From: Mycolicibacterium septicum DSM 44393 | GTDB lineage: Bacteria; Actinomycetota; Actinomycetes; Mycobacteriales; Mycobacteriaceae | Direction: 5' to 3' | Length of the DNA stretch: 64,000 nt | Assembly: GCF_000455325.1 (NCBI RefSeq) | Contig: NZ_HG322952.1 | Coordinates: 777,552-841,551, forward strand | Notes under the pieces: generated by a model | What the model was told of the DNA's origin: nothing | Databases searched by the model: none | The model's input: the letters and a program-made list of their open reading frames with translations, nothing else | Shown here: positions 1 through 8,714 of the stretch, one piece after another | Layout of the letters: each line of letters starts with the position of its first letter | How positions within the stretch are numbered: the stretch's first letter is position 1 | Made by a program: the position numbers and the translations under genes

Positions 1-893
1 CCGACGAGGACGTGCTGGCGGCGATGGCCAAGGCGCTGCCCAAACCGCTCGACCACTTCCTGCTGCAGGCCGACCTGACGGTGATCGTGCCCGGCCCGCT
101 GGAGCGGGATCTGGCCGAGCATCTGGCCGAGGTCGCCACCGTCGAATCGGCGGGCGCGGCGATGGTCTACCGGATCAGCGAACCGTCCATCCGGCGCGCA
201 CTCGATGCCGGCCGGACCGCCAGCGAGTTGCACTCCCTGTTCGAGAAACACTCGAAAACCCCGGTGCCGCAAGGGTTGACGTATCTCATCGACGACGTGG
301 CGCGCCGCCACGGCCAACTGCGTGTCGGGATGGCCACGTCGTTCCTGCGGTGTGAGGACCCCGCGCTGCTGGCCCAGGCGGTCGCCTCGCCCGGTGCCGA
401 CCGCCTCGAGCTGCGTCTGCTGGCCCCCACCGTGGCGGTATCCCAGGCGCCGATCGCCGACGTGCTCACGGTGCTGCGCGAAGCCGGGTTCGCGCCGGCC
501 GCCGAGGACTCCACGGGCACCGTCGTCGACATCAGGGCCCGCGGCGCGCGTGTCGTCGCACCGACCCGGCGCCGGGTGTACCGCCCGCCCACCGCGCCGA
601 CCGCCCAGACCCTCGGCGCGATCGTCGCGGTACTGCGCAAGGTGGCGTCGGGGCCGTTCGCCAGCGTGCGCCTCGACCCGGCCATGGCCATCACCCAGCT
701 GCAGGACGCCGCGATCAACCAGACCTCCGTCGTGATCGGCTACGTCGACCCCGCGGGGGTGGCCACTCAGCGGGTGGTCTCCCCCATCAACGTGCGCGGC
801 GGTCAGTTGACCGCATTCGACCCGGCTGCCGGGCGAGTGCGCGAGTTCGCCATCCACCGCGTCACGTCGGTGGTGTCGGCCGACACCGACTAG
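1..893 (+). CDS. Helicase-associated / WYL-like protein, C-terminal part (Rv0862c-like)
   Basis: The reading frame is already open at the left edge, so this is the C-terminal part (about 297 residues) of a longer protein. It resembles the large mycobacterial conserved protein encoded next to the XPB helicase (Rv0862c in M. tuberculosis), which has an XPB/Ssl2-type N-terminal helicase-associated domain and a C-terminal WYL-like beta domain. What is visible is a helical middle followed by a beta-rich end with a VVIGYVDPAG strand motif near residue 240, as expected for a WYL-type nucleic-acid or ligand-binding fold. It precedes the XPB gene on the same strand, with one esterase gene between them, so a role linked to DNA repair is likely by context. 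No catalytic residues are seen. The true start lies outside the window. Confidence 0.75.
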   Translation, partial: DEDVLAAMAKALPKPLDHFLLQADLTVIVPGPLERDLAEHLAEVATVESAGAAMVYRISEPSIRRALDAGRTASELHSLFEKHSKTPVPQGLTYLIDDVARRHGQLRVGMATSFLRCEDPALLAQAVASPGADRLELRLLAPTVAVSQAPIADVLTVLREAGFAPAAEDSTGTVVDIRARGARVVAPTRRRVYRPPTAPTAQTLGAIVAVLRKVASGPFASVRLDPAMAITQLQDAAINQTSVVIGYVDPAGVATQRVVSPINVRGGQLTAFDPAAGRVREFAIHRVTSVVSADTD

Positions 894-969
894 CCGCGAC
901 ACCGCCGCTCCTAGCTCGGGGAAACTGGAAACACAGCCCGCTCACAGAGCCGTTCATGAATATGGCGAC

Positions 970-2409
970 GTGACAACGATGTTGACGGCGGCGGATCAGG
1001 TGCCTCCGGCGTACCGAGGCGTGTCCCTGCTGCACGGTTGGTTGCCCCCCACGTTGCAGGTGATAGCGGCCGTGGCGTTGATCGCGGCGATCGGCTGGCG
1101 CACCCGGCGCTGGCGCCTGATCTGGCTGCCGTGTGCGATCGCGGTCGGACTGGGCCTGGCGGCGTGGGCCCGCTGGTTCATCGATTCGCAGGGCCTGGCG
1201 GGCGATCCCGCACCAGCCGAGCTGTGGATATGGATCGGGCTGACCGGATTGGCGGCGGCCGTGCTGGCGCTGGGCTGGCGCGGCAGCCACTGGCGCAGGC
1301 GGACCGCCTCGGTGGCCGCGGTCCCGTTGTGCCTGCTGAGCGTCGGCGTGGCGGTCAACCTCTGGGTCGGCTACTTCCCCACGGTCACGGCACTGTGGAA
1401 CGAGGTGACCGCCGGGCCCCTGCCCGGCGAGACCGATCTGGCCACAGCTCTCGACCAGCGCCAACGAGGTGACGTCCCGTCCCACGGAGAGCTGGTGTCC
1501 GTCACGATTCCCGCGGACGAATCCGGCTTCAAACACCGCGACGAACTGGTGTACCTGCCACCGGCCTGGTTCGCCGCATCGGCACCCGAGCTTCCGGTGG
1601 TCATGATGATCGCCGGCGAGTTCAACACCCCTGCCGACTGGGCGCGCAGCGGCAACGCGATCGCCACCATCGACGATTTCGCCGCCGGCCACGGCGGCAA
1701 CACCCCGGTCTTCGTCTTCGTCGACGTGGGCGGCTCCTTCAACAACGACACCGAATGCGTCAACGGGCCGCGCGGCAACGTCGCCGATCACCTCACCAAG
1801 GATGTGCCACCCTTTCTGACCAGCACGTTCGGCGTTCGCGACACCGGCTGGGGTGTCGTCGGCTGGTCGATGGGCGGAACGTGTGCGGTGGACCTGACCG
1901 TGATGCATCCCGAGCTGTTCAGCAGCTTCGTCGACATCGCCGGCGACACCGGGCCCAACGCCGGCACCAAGGATCAGACCATTGCCAGGCTCTACGGCGG
2001 CGATGCCGCGGCCTGGTCCACCTTCGATCCGGCCACCGTGATCGACAAGCACGGCAGGTACCAGGGGGTGTCCGGCTGGTTCGTGATCTCCTCGGACGCC
2101 CCGGTCAAGCGCGGGTCGCACCAGGCCAATCCGGACGCGGTCGGCCTCGGCGGGCAGGACGCCGGCGGCAATCCGGGCGACCAGACCGAAGCCGCGCACA
2201 CCCTGTGCGACCTGGGCCGCAGCCGCGGCATCTCGTGCGCCATCACTGCCCTGCCGGGCAAACACGATTGGCCGTTCGCCGAAGAGGTGCTGACCAAGAC
2301 GCTGCCCTGGCTGGCCGGCGCCGTCGGAACCCCCGGAGTGCGGCAGGTACCGCTGCCGTCCGGCGGTGCGGCCCGGCCCGCCGCACCCACGGCGGCGGCG
2401 CCGCGCTGA
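970..2409 (+). CDS. Membrane-anchored alpha/beta-hydrolase (esterase D / antigen-85-like)
   Basis: This 479-residue protein starts with about four hydrophobic membrane segments (roughly residues 25-135), followed by an extracytoplasmic serine-hydrolase domain. The nucleophile elbow GWSMGG places the catalytic serine at residue 300, and a GKHDWPF motif gives the likely catalytic histidine at 432. The domain belongs to the putative-esterase (esterase D, PF00756-like) group that includes the antigen 85 mycolyltransferases, so an acyl-transfer or esterase role at the cell envelope is plausible. The substrate cannot be told. The C-terminus ends in a low-complexity Pro/Ala tail. Start GTG 970 is used; an ATG lies three codons later. 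It sits between the Rv0862c-like gene and xpb, on the same strand. Confidence 0.85.
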   Translation: MTTMLTAADQVPPAYRGVSLLHGWLPPTLQVIAAVALIAAIGWRTRRWRLIWLPCAIAVGLGLAAWARWFIDSQGLAGDPAPAELWIWIGLTGLAAAVLALGWRGSHWRRRTASVAAVPLCLLSVGVAVNLWVGYFPTVTALWNEVTAGPLPGETDLATALDQRQRGDVPSHGELVSVTIPADESGFKHRDELVYLPPAWFAASAPELPVVMMIAGEFNTPADWARSGNAIATIDDFAAGHGGNTPVFVFVDVGGSFNNDTECVNGPRGNVADHLTKDVPPFLTSTFGVRDTGWGVVGWSMGGTCAVDLTVMHPELFSSFVDIAGDTGPNAGTKDQTIARLYGGDAAAWSTFDPATVIDKHGRYQGVSGWFVISSDAPVKRGSHQANPDAVGLGGQDAGGNPGDQTEAAHTLCDLGRSRGISCAITALPGKHDWPFAEEVLTKTLPWLAGAVGTPGVRQVPLPSGGAARPAAPTAAAPR

Positions 2410-2513
2410 CCCGGCCACGTGCTCGGAGGCACGGTGCCGAATGCGGATGTCGGCTCATTCGGAATAATGGACGGGATGAGTTTTCCCGCCGTGAGTGAAT
2501 GGACCCCCCGCAC

Positions 2514-4163
2514 ATGACTGACGGCCCCCTGATCGTCCAATCCGACAAGACGGTGCTGCTCGAAGTCGACCATGAGCAGGCCGGGGCGGCCCGCGCCGCC
2601 ATCGCGCCGTTCGCCGAGCTCGAACGTGCCCCCGAGCACGTGCACACCTACCGCATCACCCCGTTGGCGCTGTGGAACGCCCGCGCCGCCGGCCACGACG
2701 CCGAGCAGGTGGTCGATGCGCTGGTCAGCTTCTCGCGCTACCCGGTACCGCAGCCGCTGCTGGTCGACATCGTCGACACGATGGCCCGCTACGGGCGGCT
2801 GCAGTTGGTGAAGAGTCCTGTGCACGGCCTGGTCCTGGTGAGCCTGGATCGCGCCGTGCTCACGGAGGTGCTGCGACACAAGAAGATCGCCCCGATGCTG
2901 GGCGCGCGCATCGACGACGACACCGTGATCGTGCATGCCAGCGACCGTGGCCACATCAAGCAGATGCTGCTCAAGATCGGCTGGCCGGCCGAGGACCTGG
3001 CCGGTTACGTCGACGGCGAGGCCCATCCGATCGAGCTGGCCCAGGACGGCTGGGCGCTGCGCGACTACCAGGAAATGGCCACCGACTCGTTCTGGGCGGG
3101 CGGCTCCGGTGTGGTGGTACTGCCCTGCGGCGCCGGTAAGACCCTGGTCGGGGCCGCGGCGATGGCCAAGGCCGGCGCGACGACACTGATCCTGGTCACC
3201 AACACCGTGGCCGGGCGACAGTGGAAGCGCGAACTGGTGGCCCGCACCTCGCTGACCGAGGACGAGATCGGCGAGTACTCGGGCGAGAAGAAGGAGATCC
3301 GGCCGGTCACCATCGCGACTTACCAGGTGATCACCCGCCGCACCAAGGGCGAATACAAGCATCTGGAGCTGTTCGACAGCCGCGACTGGGGCCTGATCAT
3401 CTACGACGAGGTTCACCTGCTGCCGGCACCGGTGTTCCGGATGACCGCCGATCTGCAGTCCCGGCGGCGGCTGGGCCTGACGGCGACCCTGATTCGCGAG
3501 GACGGCCGCGAGGGTGACGTCTTCTCGCTGATCGGCCCGAAGCGCTACGACGCGCCGTGGAAGGACATCGAGGCCCAGGGCTGGATCGCTCCCGCCGAGT
3601 GCATCGAGGTGCGGGTGACGATGACCGACAACGAGCGGATGCTCTACGCCACCGCCGAACCCGAGGAACGCTACAAGCTGTGCTCGACGGTGCACACCAA
3701 GATCGCGGTGGTCCGCTCGATCCTGGCGCGCCACCCCGGCGAGCCGACTCTGGTGATCGGCGCCTACCTGGATCAGCTGGAGGAACTGGGCCAGGAACTG
3801 GACGCCCCGGTGATCCAGGGGTCGACGAAGAACTCCGAGCGCGAGGCCCTGTTCGACGCGTTCCGGCGCGGCGAGATCTCCACGCTGGTGGTCAGCAAGG
3901 TCGCCAACTTCTCCATCGACCTACCGGAAGCGTCTGTCGCGGTTCAGGTTTCAGGCACTTTCGGCTCCCGCCAGGAAGAGGCGCAGCGTTTGGGCCGGCT
4001 GCTGCGGCCCAAGGCCGGCGGCGGCGGTGCGGTGTTCTACTCCGTGGTCTCGCGTGATTCGTTGGACGCCGAGTACGCGGCCCACCGGCAGCGCTTCCTG
4101 GCCGAGCAGGGCTACGGCTACGTCATCAAGGACGCCGACGACCTGCTTGGCCCCGCGATATGA
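2514..4163 (+). CDS. xpb: DNA repair helicase XPB (ERCC3-like)
   Basis: This is a 549-residue superfamily 2 DNA helicase of the XPB/ERCC3 family, a 3'-5' ATP-dependent helicase thought to act in nucleotide excision repair. Walker A is PCGAGKT (Lys209), and the Walker B/DEAH-type box is DEVH at 298-301. The C-terminal RecA-like lobe ends with the motif VI region QEEAQRLGRLLRP. An N-terminal damage-recognition-like domain covers about residues 1-170. ATG 2514 (MTDGPL) is preferred over an in-frame start five codons upstream, because mycobacterial homologues begin there. Its last bases overlap the start of the next gene (ATGA), so the two are probably translated together. In M. tuberculosis the same gene (Rv0861c) lies directly beside fadB; here about 11 kb separates them. 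Confidence 0.95.
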   Translation: MTDGPLIVQSDKTVLLEVDHEQAGAARAAIAPFAELERAPEHVHTYRITPLALWNARAAGHDAEQVVDALVSFSRYPVPQPLLVDIVDTMARYGRLQLVKSPVHGLVLVSLDRAVLTEVLRHKKIAPMLGARIDDDTVIVHASDRGHIKQMLLKIGWPAEDLAGYVDGEAHPIELAQDGWALRDYQEMATDSFWAGGSGVVVLPCGAGKTLVGAAAMAKAGATTLILVTNTVAGRQWKRELVARTSLTEDEIGEYSGEKKEIRPVTIATYQVITRRTKGEYKHLELFDSRDWGLIIYDEVHLLPAPVFRMTADLQSRRRLGLTATLIREDGREGDVFSLIGPKRYDAPWKDIEAQGWIAPAECIEVRVTMTDNERMLYATAEPEERYKLCSTVHTKIAVVRSILARHPGEPTLVIGAYLDQLEELGQELDAPVIQGSTKNSEREALFDAFRRGEISTLVVSKVANFSIDLPEASVAVQVSGTFGSRQEEAQRLGRLLRPKAGGGGAVFYSVVSRDSLDAEYAAHRQRFLAEQGYGYVIKDADDLLGPAI

Positions 4164-4510
4164 CGGTGCGGCGGGTGATGCCCGTGCTCACGGTGTCCGA
4201 CGCCGCGGCCACCGCCGCCGCGTACACCCGGACGCTCGGGTTGGCCGAGGTGATGAACCACGGCTGGATCATCACGCTGGCCGATGCGGAGCGCCGCCAT
4301 CAGGTGAGTCTGATGACGAAGGACGCCACCGCCCCGGTGAATCCGTCGGTCTCGATCGAGGTCGACGACGTCGACGCCGCGTATACGTCTGCCGTCGAGG
4401 CGGGGCTGGAAATCGTGCATCCCCTGACCGACGAGGACTGGGGTGTGCGTCGATTCTTCTTCGCCGATCAGTCAGGCAACGTCGTCAACGTGCTCAGCCA
4501 CCGCGGATAG
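4160..4510 (+). CDS. VOC-family (glyoxalase/bleomycin-resistance-like) protein
   Basis: This 116-residue protein has the vicinal-oxygen-chelate fold signature: two beta-alpha-beta-beta-beta modules, with a VLTVSDAAATAAAYTRTLGL opening and a C-terminal FFADQSGNVVNVLSH strand. Members are metal-dependent glyoxalases, dioxygenases or antibiotic-binding proteins; the substrate cannot be assigned here. The ATG overlaps the xpb stop by 4 bp, which points to translational coupling. Its 3' end overlaps the convergent P450 gene by 17 bp. Confidence 0.8.
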   Translation: MTVRRVMPVLTVSDAAATAAAYTRTLGLAEVMNHGWIITLADAERRHQVSLMTKDATAPVNPSVSIEVDDVDAAYTSAVEAGLEIVHPLTDEDWGVRRFFFADQSGNVVNVLSHRG

Positions 4511-6017
4511 CCCGCTTACGCACCGTCATCAGCAATTCACCGTCCGGGCCTCCGGTGAAGGTGAGCTCGCGGCGTAGCCGTTGACCCGGCACGAGGTCGA
4601 GCTCGAAACGCTGTGCGAGCGTGGCGATCACCAACGTGGCTTCGAAGCTGGCGAAACCTGAGGCGACGCACATCCGCCGGCCCGCCCCAAACGGCATCTG
4701 GGCGCGACGCTGCGGTCCGTCGAGGTTCTCCTTCAGGAACCTCTCCGGGTCGTAGCTGTCGGCGTTCTCCCACACCCGCTCGTTGTGGTGCACGCTGTGC
4801 GTGAGGATGGCGACGCTGGTGCCGGCCTTGATCGGGTAATCACCCAGCACGTCATCGGATTTCGCCACCCGAGCCACACCCATGATGGGCGGGTAGACGC
4901 GCATAGCCTCGGCCACCACGGCCTGCGTCCACGGCAGGTTCTCGACGTCGTCCGCGGTAGGTTCCCGACCGCCGAGCACATCGTCGAGTTCACGCCCGAG
5001 CCGGTCGCGCGCATCCGGGTTCTGCGACAGCAGGTACCAGGTCCACGCCAGCGCCGCCGCGGTGGTTTCGAAGCCCGCGCCGAGGAACGTCATGACCTCG
5101 TCGCGGATCTCCAGATCGCTGTAGCGGTAACCGGTTTCGGGGTCCTCGGCTGCGATCAACAGGGCCAGCAGATTATCGGTGCGCTCGATCTTGCCGCTGC
5201 GGTGGTCGGCGATGAGCTGGTCGATGAACCGTTCGATGCGCCGCAGTCCGCGCCGTGCCCGGGGCGCCACCAGCCACGCTCCGCGCCGCAACGCGTTGAT
5301 CGAGAACCGCGGCGACGAAAACCCCTCGGCGATCCGGCGCAGCGGCCGGGCCGCCCCGAGAAGGAACCCGTAGCCGAAAAGCGTCAACAGACGGGCGAAG
5401 TCGGTGCGCATCTGCTCGGCGAGCCGGCCGTTGAGCTCGATGCCGAACATCGTGCGGGCGATGATGTCCAGGGTCACGTAGTTCATCTCGGCGGCGATGT
5501 CCACCGGTTGGCCGGCGGCCAGGTTCGCCTCCCAGCGCCGGGCGGCGGCCACACTGGCCTCGGTCATCTGCGGCGCGAACGCATCCACCTGCCGCTTGGC
5601 GAAGATCGGCTGGACCAGACGCCGGTTGCGTTGCCACAGTTCATCATTGAGATCGGTGACCAGGCCCCGCCCGAACGCCACAGCCAGCAGGTCGTACTCG
5701 GCATTCTTGGCGTAGTTGTCCTGATTGGACACCAGCACGTGACGGGCGATGTCGGGATTACGCACCACCACGAACTTGGCCAGCGGCGTGCGGGCGACGA
5801 CGATGTCGTCCTGGCCCGGCAGTTCGGTGGCGTACTCGTAGATGGTGTGCCGGTAGCCGGCCCGGATCGCCTTGAGGGCCAGCCACCACGATTTGAGGTA
5901 CCCGACCTCGGTGTGCTGCCAGCGCACCGGCGTGGGTGCCCAGCGCGGCGGGTGCAGTGCCCCGTTCCCGCGAACTGGGCACGTGCTGCCTGCGGTTTGC
6001 GCGCTGGGCACGGTCAT
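4494..6017 (-). CDS. Cytochrome P450
   Basis: This is a 507-residue soluble-type P450 monooxygenase. The I-helix oxygen-binding motif is LGAGFETTAAAL, the K-helix ExxR is EAMR, and the haem-binding loop is FGAGRRMCVASG with the thiolate ligand at Cys450. The second residue after the cysteine is Ala rather than the usual Gly of FxxGxRxCxG. The family is like the CYP4/CYP132-type clade of mycobacteria, but I do not assign a CYP number. No ferredoxin or reductase gene is adjacent. The start is ATG 6017. A TACCG-G-CGGTA palindrome lies in the promoter region at 6071-6081. The substrate is unknown. Confidence 0.93.
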   Translation of the reverse strand: MTVPSAQTAGSTCPVRGNGALHPPRWAPTPVRWQHTEVGYLKSWWLALKAIRAGYRHTIYEYATELPGQDDIVVARTPLAKFVVVRNPDIARHVLVSNQDNYAKNAEYDLLAVAFGRGLVTDLNDELWQRNRRLVQPIFAKRQVDAFAPQMTEASVAAARRWEANLAAGQPVDIAAEMNYVTLDIIARTMFGIELNGRLAEQMRTDFARLLTLFGYGFLLGAARPLRRIAEGFSSPRFSINALRRGAWLVAPRARRGLRRIERFIDQLIADHRSGKIERTDNLLALLIAAEDPETGYRYSDLEIRDEVMTFLGAGFETTAAALAWTWYLLSQNPDARDRLGRELDDVLGGREPTADDVENLPWTQAVVAEAMRVYPPIMGVARVAKSDDVLGDYPIKAGTSVAILTHSVHHNERVWENADSYDPERFLKENLDGPQRRAQMPFGAGRRMCVASGFASFEATLVIATLAQRFELDLVPGQRLRRELTFTGGPDGELLMTVRKRAIRGG

Positions 6018-6070
6018 CCGGCCACCTCCCCATGAGCGCCGGGAAGCCGACCCGGACTCGGGGTATACAG

Positions 6071-6081
6071 TACCGGCGGTA
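6071..6081. promoter_or_regulatory. 11-bp palindrome upstream of the P450 gene
   Basis: TACCGGCGGTA is a perfect odd-centred palindrome 54 bp upstream of the P450 start codon and within the 88-bp gap behind the cupin gene. It could be an operator for the P450. No regulator gene is adjacent, so the assignment is tentative. Confidence 0.3.
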
Positions 6082-6105
6082 TCAGGTTAATGCCAGGGTC
6101 AACCT

Positions 6106-6450
6106 CTAGGTGTGCGGCCCCATGGCCTTGACCACGGTCAGGAGCACCACCGAATCCGCGAGTGCCTGCAGGCTGTGCCGCGTCCGCGGGATCACGATGT
6201 GATCGCCGGGCGAACCTTCCCAGCTCGCTTCGGAATTGGCCAGCTTCACCCTGCCCTCGATCACCTGCAGCGTGGCTTCACCCGGGCTCTCATGCTCGTC
6301 GAGCCCGCTTCCCTCGGTCAGTGCGATCAGGGTCTGGCGCAGCTGGTGCTCATGGCCGCCGTAGACCGTGTGGGCACTGCGCCCGCTGCTGGCCGCGCGG
6401 GCTGAGGCCAACTGCTGACGGGCAATCGCGGTGAGCGAGATCTTCTCCAT
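6106..6450 (-). CDS. Small cupin-domain protein
   Basis: This 114-residue protein has a single conserved beta-barrel cupin domain. The first cupin motif region, HESPGEATLQVIEGRVKL, and the second, GDHIVIPRTRHSLQAL, carry candidate metal ligands (His/Glu and a final His). Such small cupins act as metal-dependent enzymes or ligand sensors, often in detoxification; nothing in the sequence fixes the reaction. ATG 6450 (MEKISL) is chosen because the upstream extension is low-complexity and shows no fold. It lies upstream of the P450 on the same strand, with an 88-bp gap, and is divergent from the MFS gene. Confidence 0.8.
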   Translation of the reverse strand: MEKISLTAIARQQLASARAASSGRSAHTVYGGHEHQLRQTLIALTEGSGLDEHESPGEATLQVIEGRVKLANSEASWEGSPGDHIVIPRTRHSLQALADSVVLLTVVKAMGPHT

Positions 6451-6593
6451 ACCCACAGATCGTGCCACCTCCCGTCGACGAACCGTGAGCGATACGGACA
6501 GAACGCCACAGCGCTCCGGTGAGAGCCACCGCCTTCCAGCTGTGAGTCTTTCGGTCGTGGCGATATCGGATCCGCACACCCCACGATGGGCCG

Positions 6594-7820
6594 ATGCGCA
6601 CACACGGACACGTGGCCCGAACCGCGGCGGCACTGGCCTCGGCGATGGGTATCGGCCGCTTCGTCTATACGCCGATCCTGCCGCTGATGTCGGCGCAGGC
6701 CGGTCTCACCGCCCACGATGCCGCCGTGCTCGCCACGGCGAACTATGTGGGTTATCTCGCCGGGGCCCTGGCGGGTTCGATCTGGCCGCGACTGGCCCGC
6801 TCGATCACGGTGTGCCGCGTGTGCCTGCCGGTGATGGCGGCCAGCCTGGCCGCGATGCCGTTGTCCACGAACACATTCGAATGGGCCGTGCTGCGCGGCG
6901 TGGCCGGGTTCACCAGTGCGCTGGTCTTCGTGATCGCCGTCAACACCATGCTGGAGCACCTGCACGGGCATCCCGCGCACCTGGCCGGCTGGGGATTCGG
7001 CGGGGTGGGTGCGGGCATCGCACTGTCGGCACTGCTGGTGCTGGCCACCGGTGACTGGAAGGCGGCCTGGTGGGCCGCGGCCGCGGTGGCCGCCCTGCTG
7101 GGTGTCGGCGCCTGGTCGATGCCTGCCGCCCCGCACGGCACCGCGACCGCACCGGCCGGTGATACCCGGCCCGCCCACGGCCCGTTCACCTTGCTGCTGA
7201 CCAGCTACACCCTCGAAGGAATCGGCTACATCATCGCCGGCACCTTCCTGGTGGCAGCGGTCGCCCAGGGAACACCGGCGTGGCTGGGCGGGAGCACGTG
7301 GCTGGTCGTCGGCCTCGCCACCGTGCCCTCGGCAGCGCTGTGGGCGGCGCTGAGCAGCCGGTGGTCGCACCCGGTGCTGCTCGTGGCGGCGCTGGCACTG
7401 CAGGCCGTCGGGATCGCCGTGGCCGGCATGGTCGGCGGGGTCACCGCCGCACTGGTGGGCGCGGTGCTCTTCGGCGGAACCTTCATCGGTGTCAGCACAC
7501 TGGCCCTGGCGGCGGGGCGGCTGCTGCGGTATCCGCGTGCCGTCGCGCTGCTCACCACCGGGTACTCGGTGGGCCAGATCCTCGGACCGCTCGTGGTTGC
7601 GCCGCTGCTGCACCGCGGTTTCGCGCCCGCGCTGCTGGTGGGCGCGCTCGTGGTGTCAGCCGCCGCGGTGGTGTCCGGGGTGATGCGGATCGTCGTCCGG
7701 CACCCAGACATCGGGGGCGTTCAGCCCGAGATCACCTATGCCGCGAGTGAACTCGTCGACCACGGCCAGGACGGCCGGACTGGTCTCGTCGCGACGCCAC
7801 ACCAACGACCACGTCCATAA
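6594..7820 (+). CDS. MFS transporter of the YbfB/YjiJ family
   Basis: This 408-residue protein has about twelve hydrophobic segments. The opening GIGRFVYTPILPLM motif is typical of the YbfB/YjiJ branch of the major facilitator superfamily, which is thought to export small molecules or drugs. Hydrophobicity ends near residue 372. The remaining tail is encoded opposite the 3' end of the LysR-type gene, giving a 165-bp tail-to-tail overlap. The neighbouring LysR gene is a natural candidate regulator. Confidence 0.88.
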   Translation: MRTHGHVARTAAALASAMGIGRFVYTPILPLMSAQAGLTAHDAAVLATANYVGYLAGALAGSIWPRLARSITVCRVCLPVMAASLAAMPLSTNTFEWAVLRGVAGFTSALVFVIAVNTMLEHLHGHPAHLAGWGFGGVGAGIALSALLVLATGDWKAAWWAAAAVAALLGVGAWSMPAAPHGTATAPAGDTRPAHGPFTLLLTSYTLEGIGYIIAGTFLVAAVAQGTPAWLGGSTWLVVGLATVPSAALWAALSSRWSHPVLLVAALALQAVGIAVAGMVGGVTAALVGAVLFGGTFIGVSTLALAAGRLLRYPRAVALLTTGYSVGQILGPLVVAPLLHRGFAPALLVGALVVSAAAVVSGVMRIVVRHPDIGGVQPEITYAASELVDHGQDGRTGLVATPHQRPRP

Positions 7821-8588
7821 CGGCGCCGGAGTCACCACCGGGCGACGCACCAGGCCCGCGGGCAATGACGCGCCCTGCCCTTTGGGGTTGTTGAGGACGG
7901 GCCGGCGCAGCCGTCGGACATGCTCGAAAAACGTGGGACCGGTGACGCCGCCGTCGTCAGTGCGCATCACCGGCGCCCCGACGGCCGCGGCGAACAGTTC
8001 GCCGTAGCGATTCCACGACGACCAACTCGCCGCATCGTTGTCGACCAGCACCGTGGTGTCGCGCGCACTGACCGGGGATTCGTCGGTGCCGGTGCTTAAG
8101 GCGTACAACCGGTCCACCCCAATCAGCCTGGCCTGCAACGACAGTGACTCCAGGTCGGCGTTCTGAACCCAGCAGATCGCCAGATCGAGGCTGCCCTCGG
8201 CGACCCGGGCAGCCTGCGCGTGCGACGGCATCACCCAGGTGTCCACCCGCACCTGGGCCACCCCCGAGGCCCGCTCGGCCCAATCGGTCGGGCACCAGTT
8301 CACATACCCGATCCGGACCGGCTCCGACACCGCCAGACCTTGTGCGCGCCTGCGCAGTTCATCGGCCGCCTGGACCAGGGCCCGCGCCTCGGGCAGCAGC
8401 GCGGTGCCCGCCTGGGTCAGCGCCACCGAACGCCGGTCCCGGTCGAACAGGGTGACCTTGAGGTCGCGTTCCAATGCCTTTATCTGCTGGGACAGCGACG
8501 GCCCCGCGATACGCAGGCGCTCGGCTGCCCGGCCGAAGTTCAGCTCCTCGGCGACGGTGACGAAATAGCGCAGCTGACGTAGCTCCAC
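7656..8588 (-). CDS. LysR-family transcriptional regulator
   Basis: This 310-residue LTTR has the N-terminal winged helix-turn-helix (MELRQLRYFVTVAEELNFGR, residues 1-60) and a periplasmic-binding-protein-like effector domain from about residue 90. It is transcribed divergently from the SDR gene at 8715, with a 126-bp gap. That is the classic arrangement in which the regulator controls itself and the neighbouring enzyme. Its C-terminal 55 codons are antisense to the end of the MFS gene. Confidence 0.9.
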   Translation of the reverse strand: MELRQLRYFVTVAEELNFGRAAERLRIAGPSLSQQIKALERDLKVTLFDRDRRSVALTQAGTALLPEARALVQAADELRRRAQGLAVSEPVRIGYVNWCPTDWAERASGVAQVRVDTWVMPSHAQAARVAEGSLDLAICWVQNADLESLSLQARLIGVDRLYALSTGTDESPVSARDTTVLVDNDAASWSSWNRYGELFAAAVGAPVMRTDDGGVTGPTFFEHVRRLRRPVLNNPKGQGASLPAGLVRRPVVTPAPLWTWSLVWRRDETSPAVLAVVDEFTRGIGDLGLNAPDVWVPDDDPHHPGHHRGG

Positions 8589-8714
8589 GGTTCGAGCGTA
8601 GTAGGCGCAGCCTCTCAGCAGAGAGCCAACAGGTCCCGCCGAACGGACATGACATCGCCCGCGACCACGTTGAGCTGTGCATCAGACCAGACCCGAGAAA
8701 AGGGAGACCACCCC

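Noticed and set aside
1992-3734. Minus-strand open frame of 580 codons
   Set aside because: Antisense to the esterase and xpb genes, with no recognisable domain.
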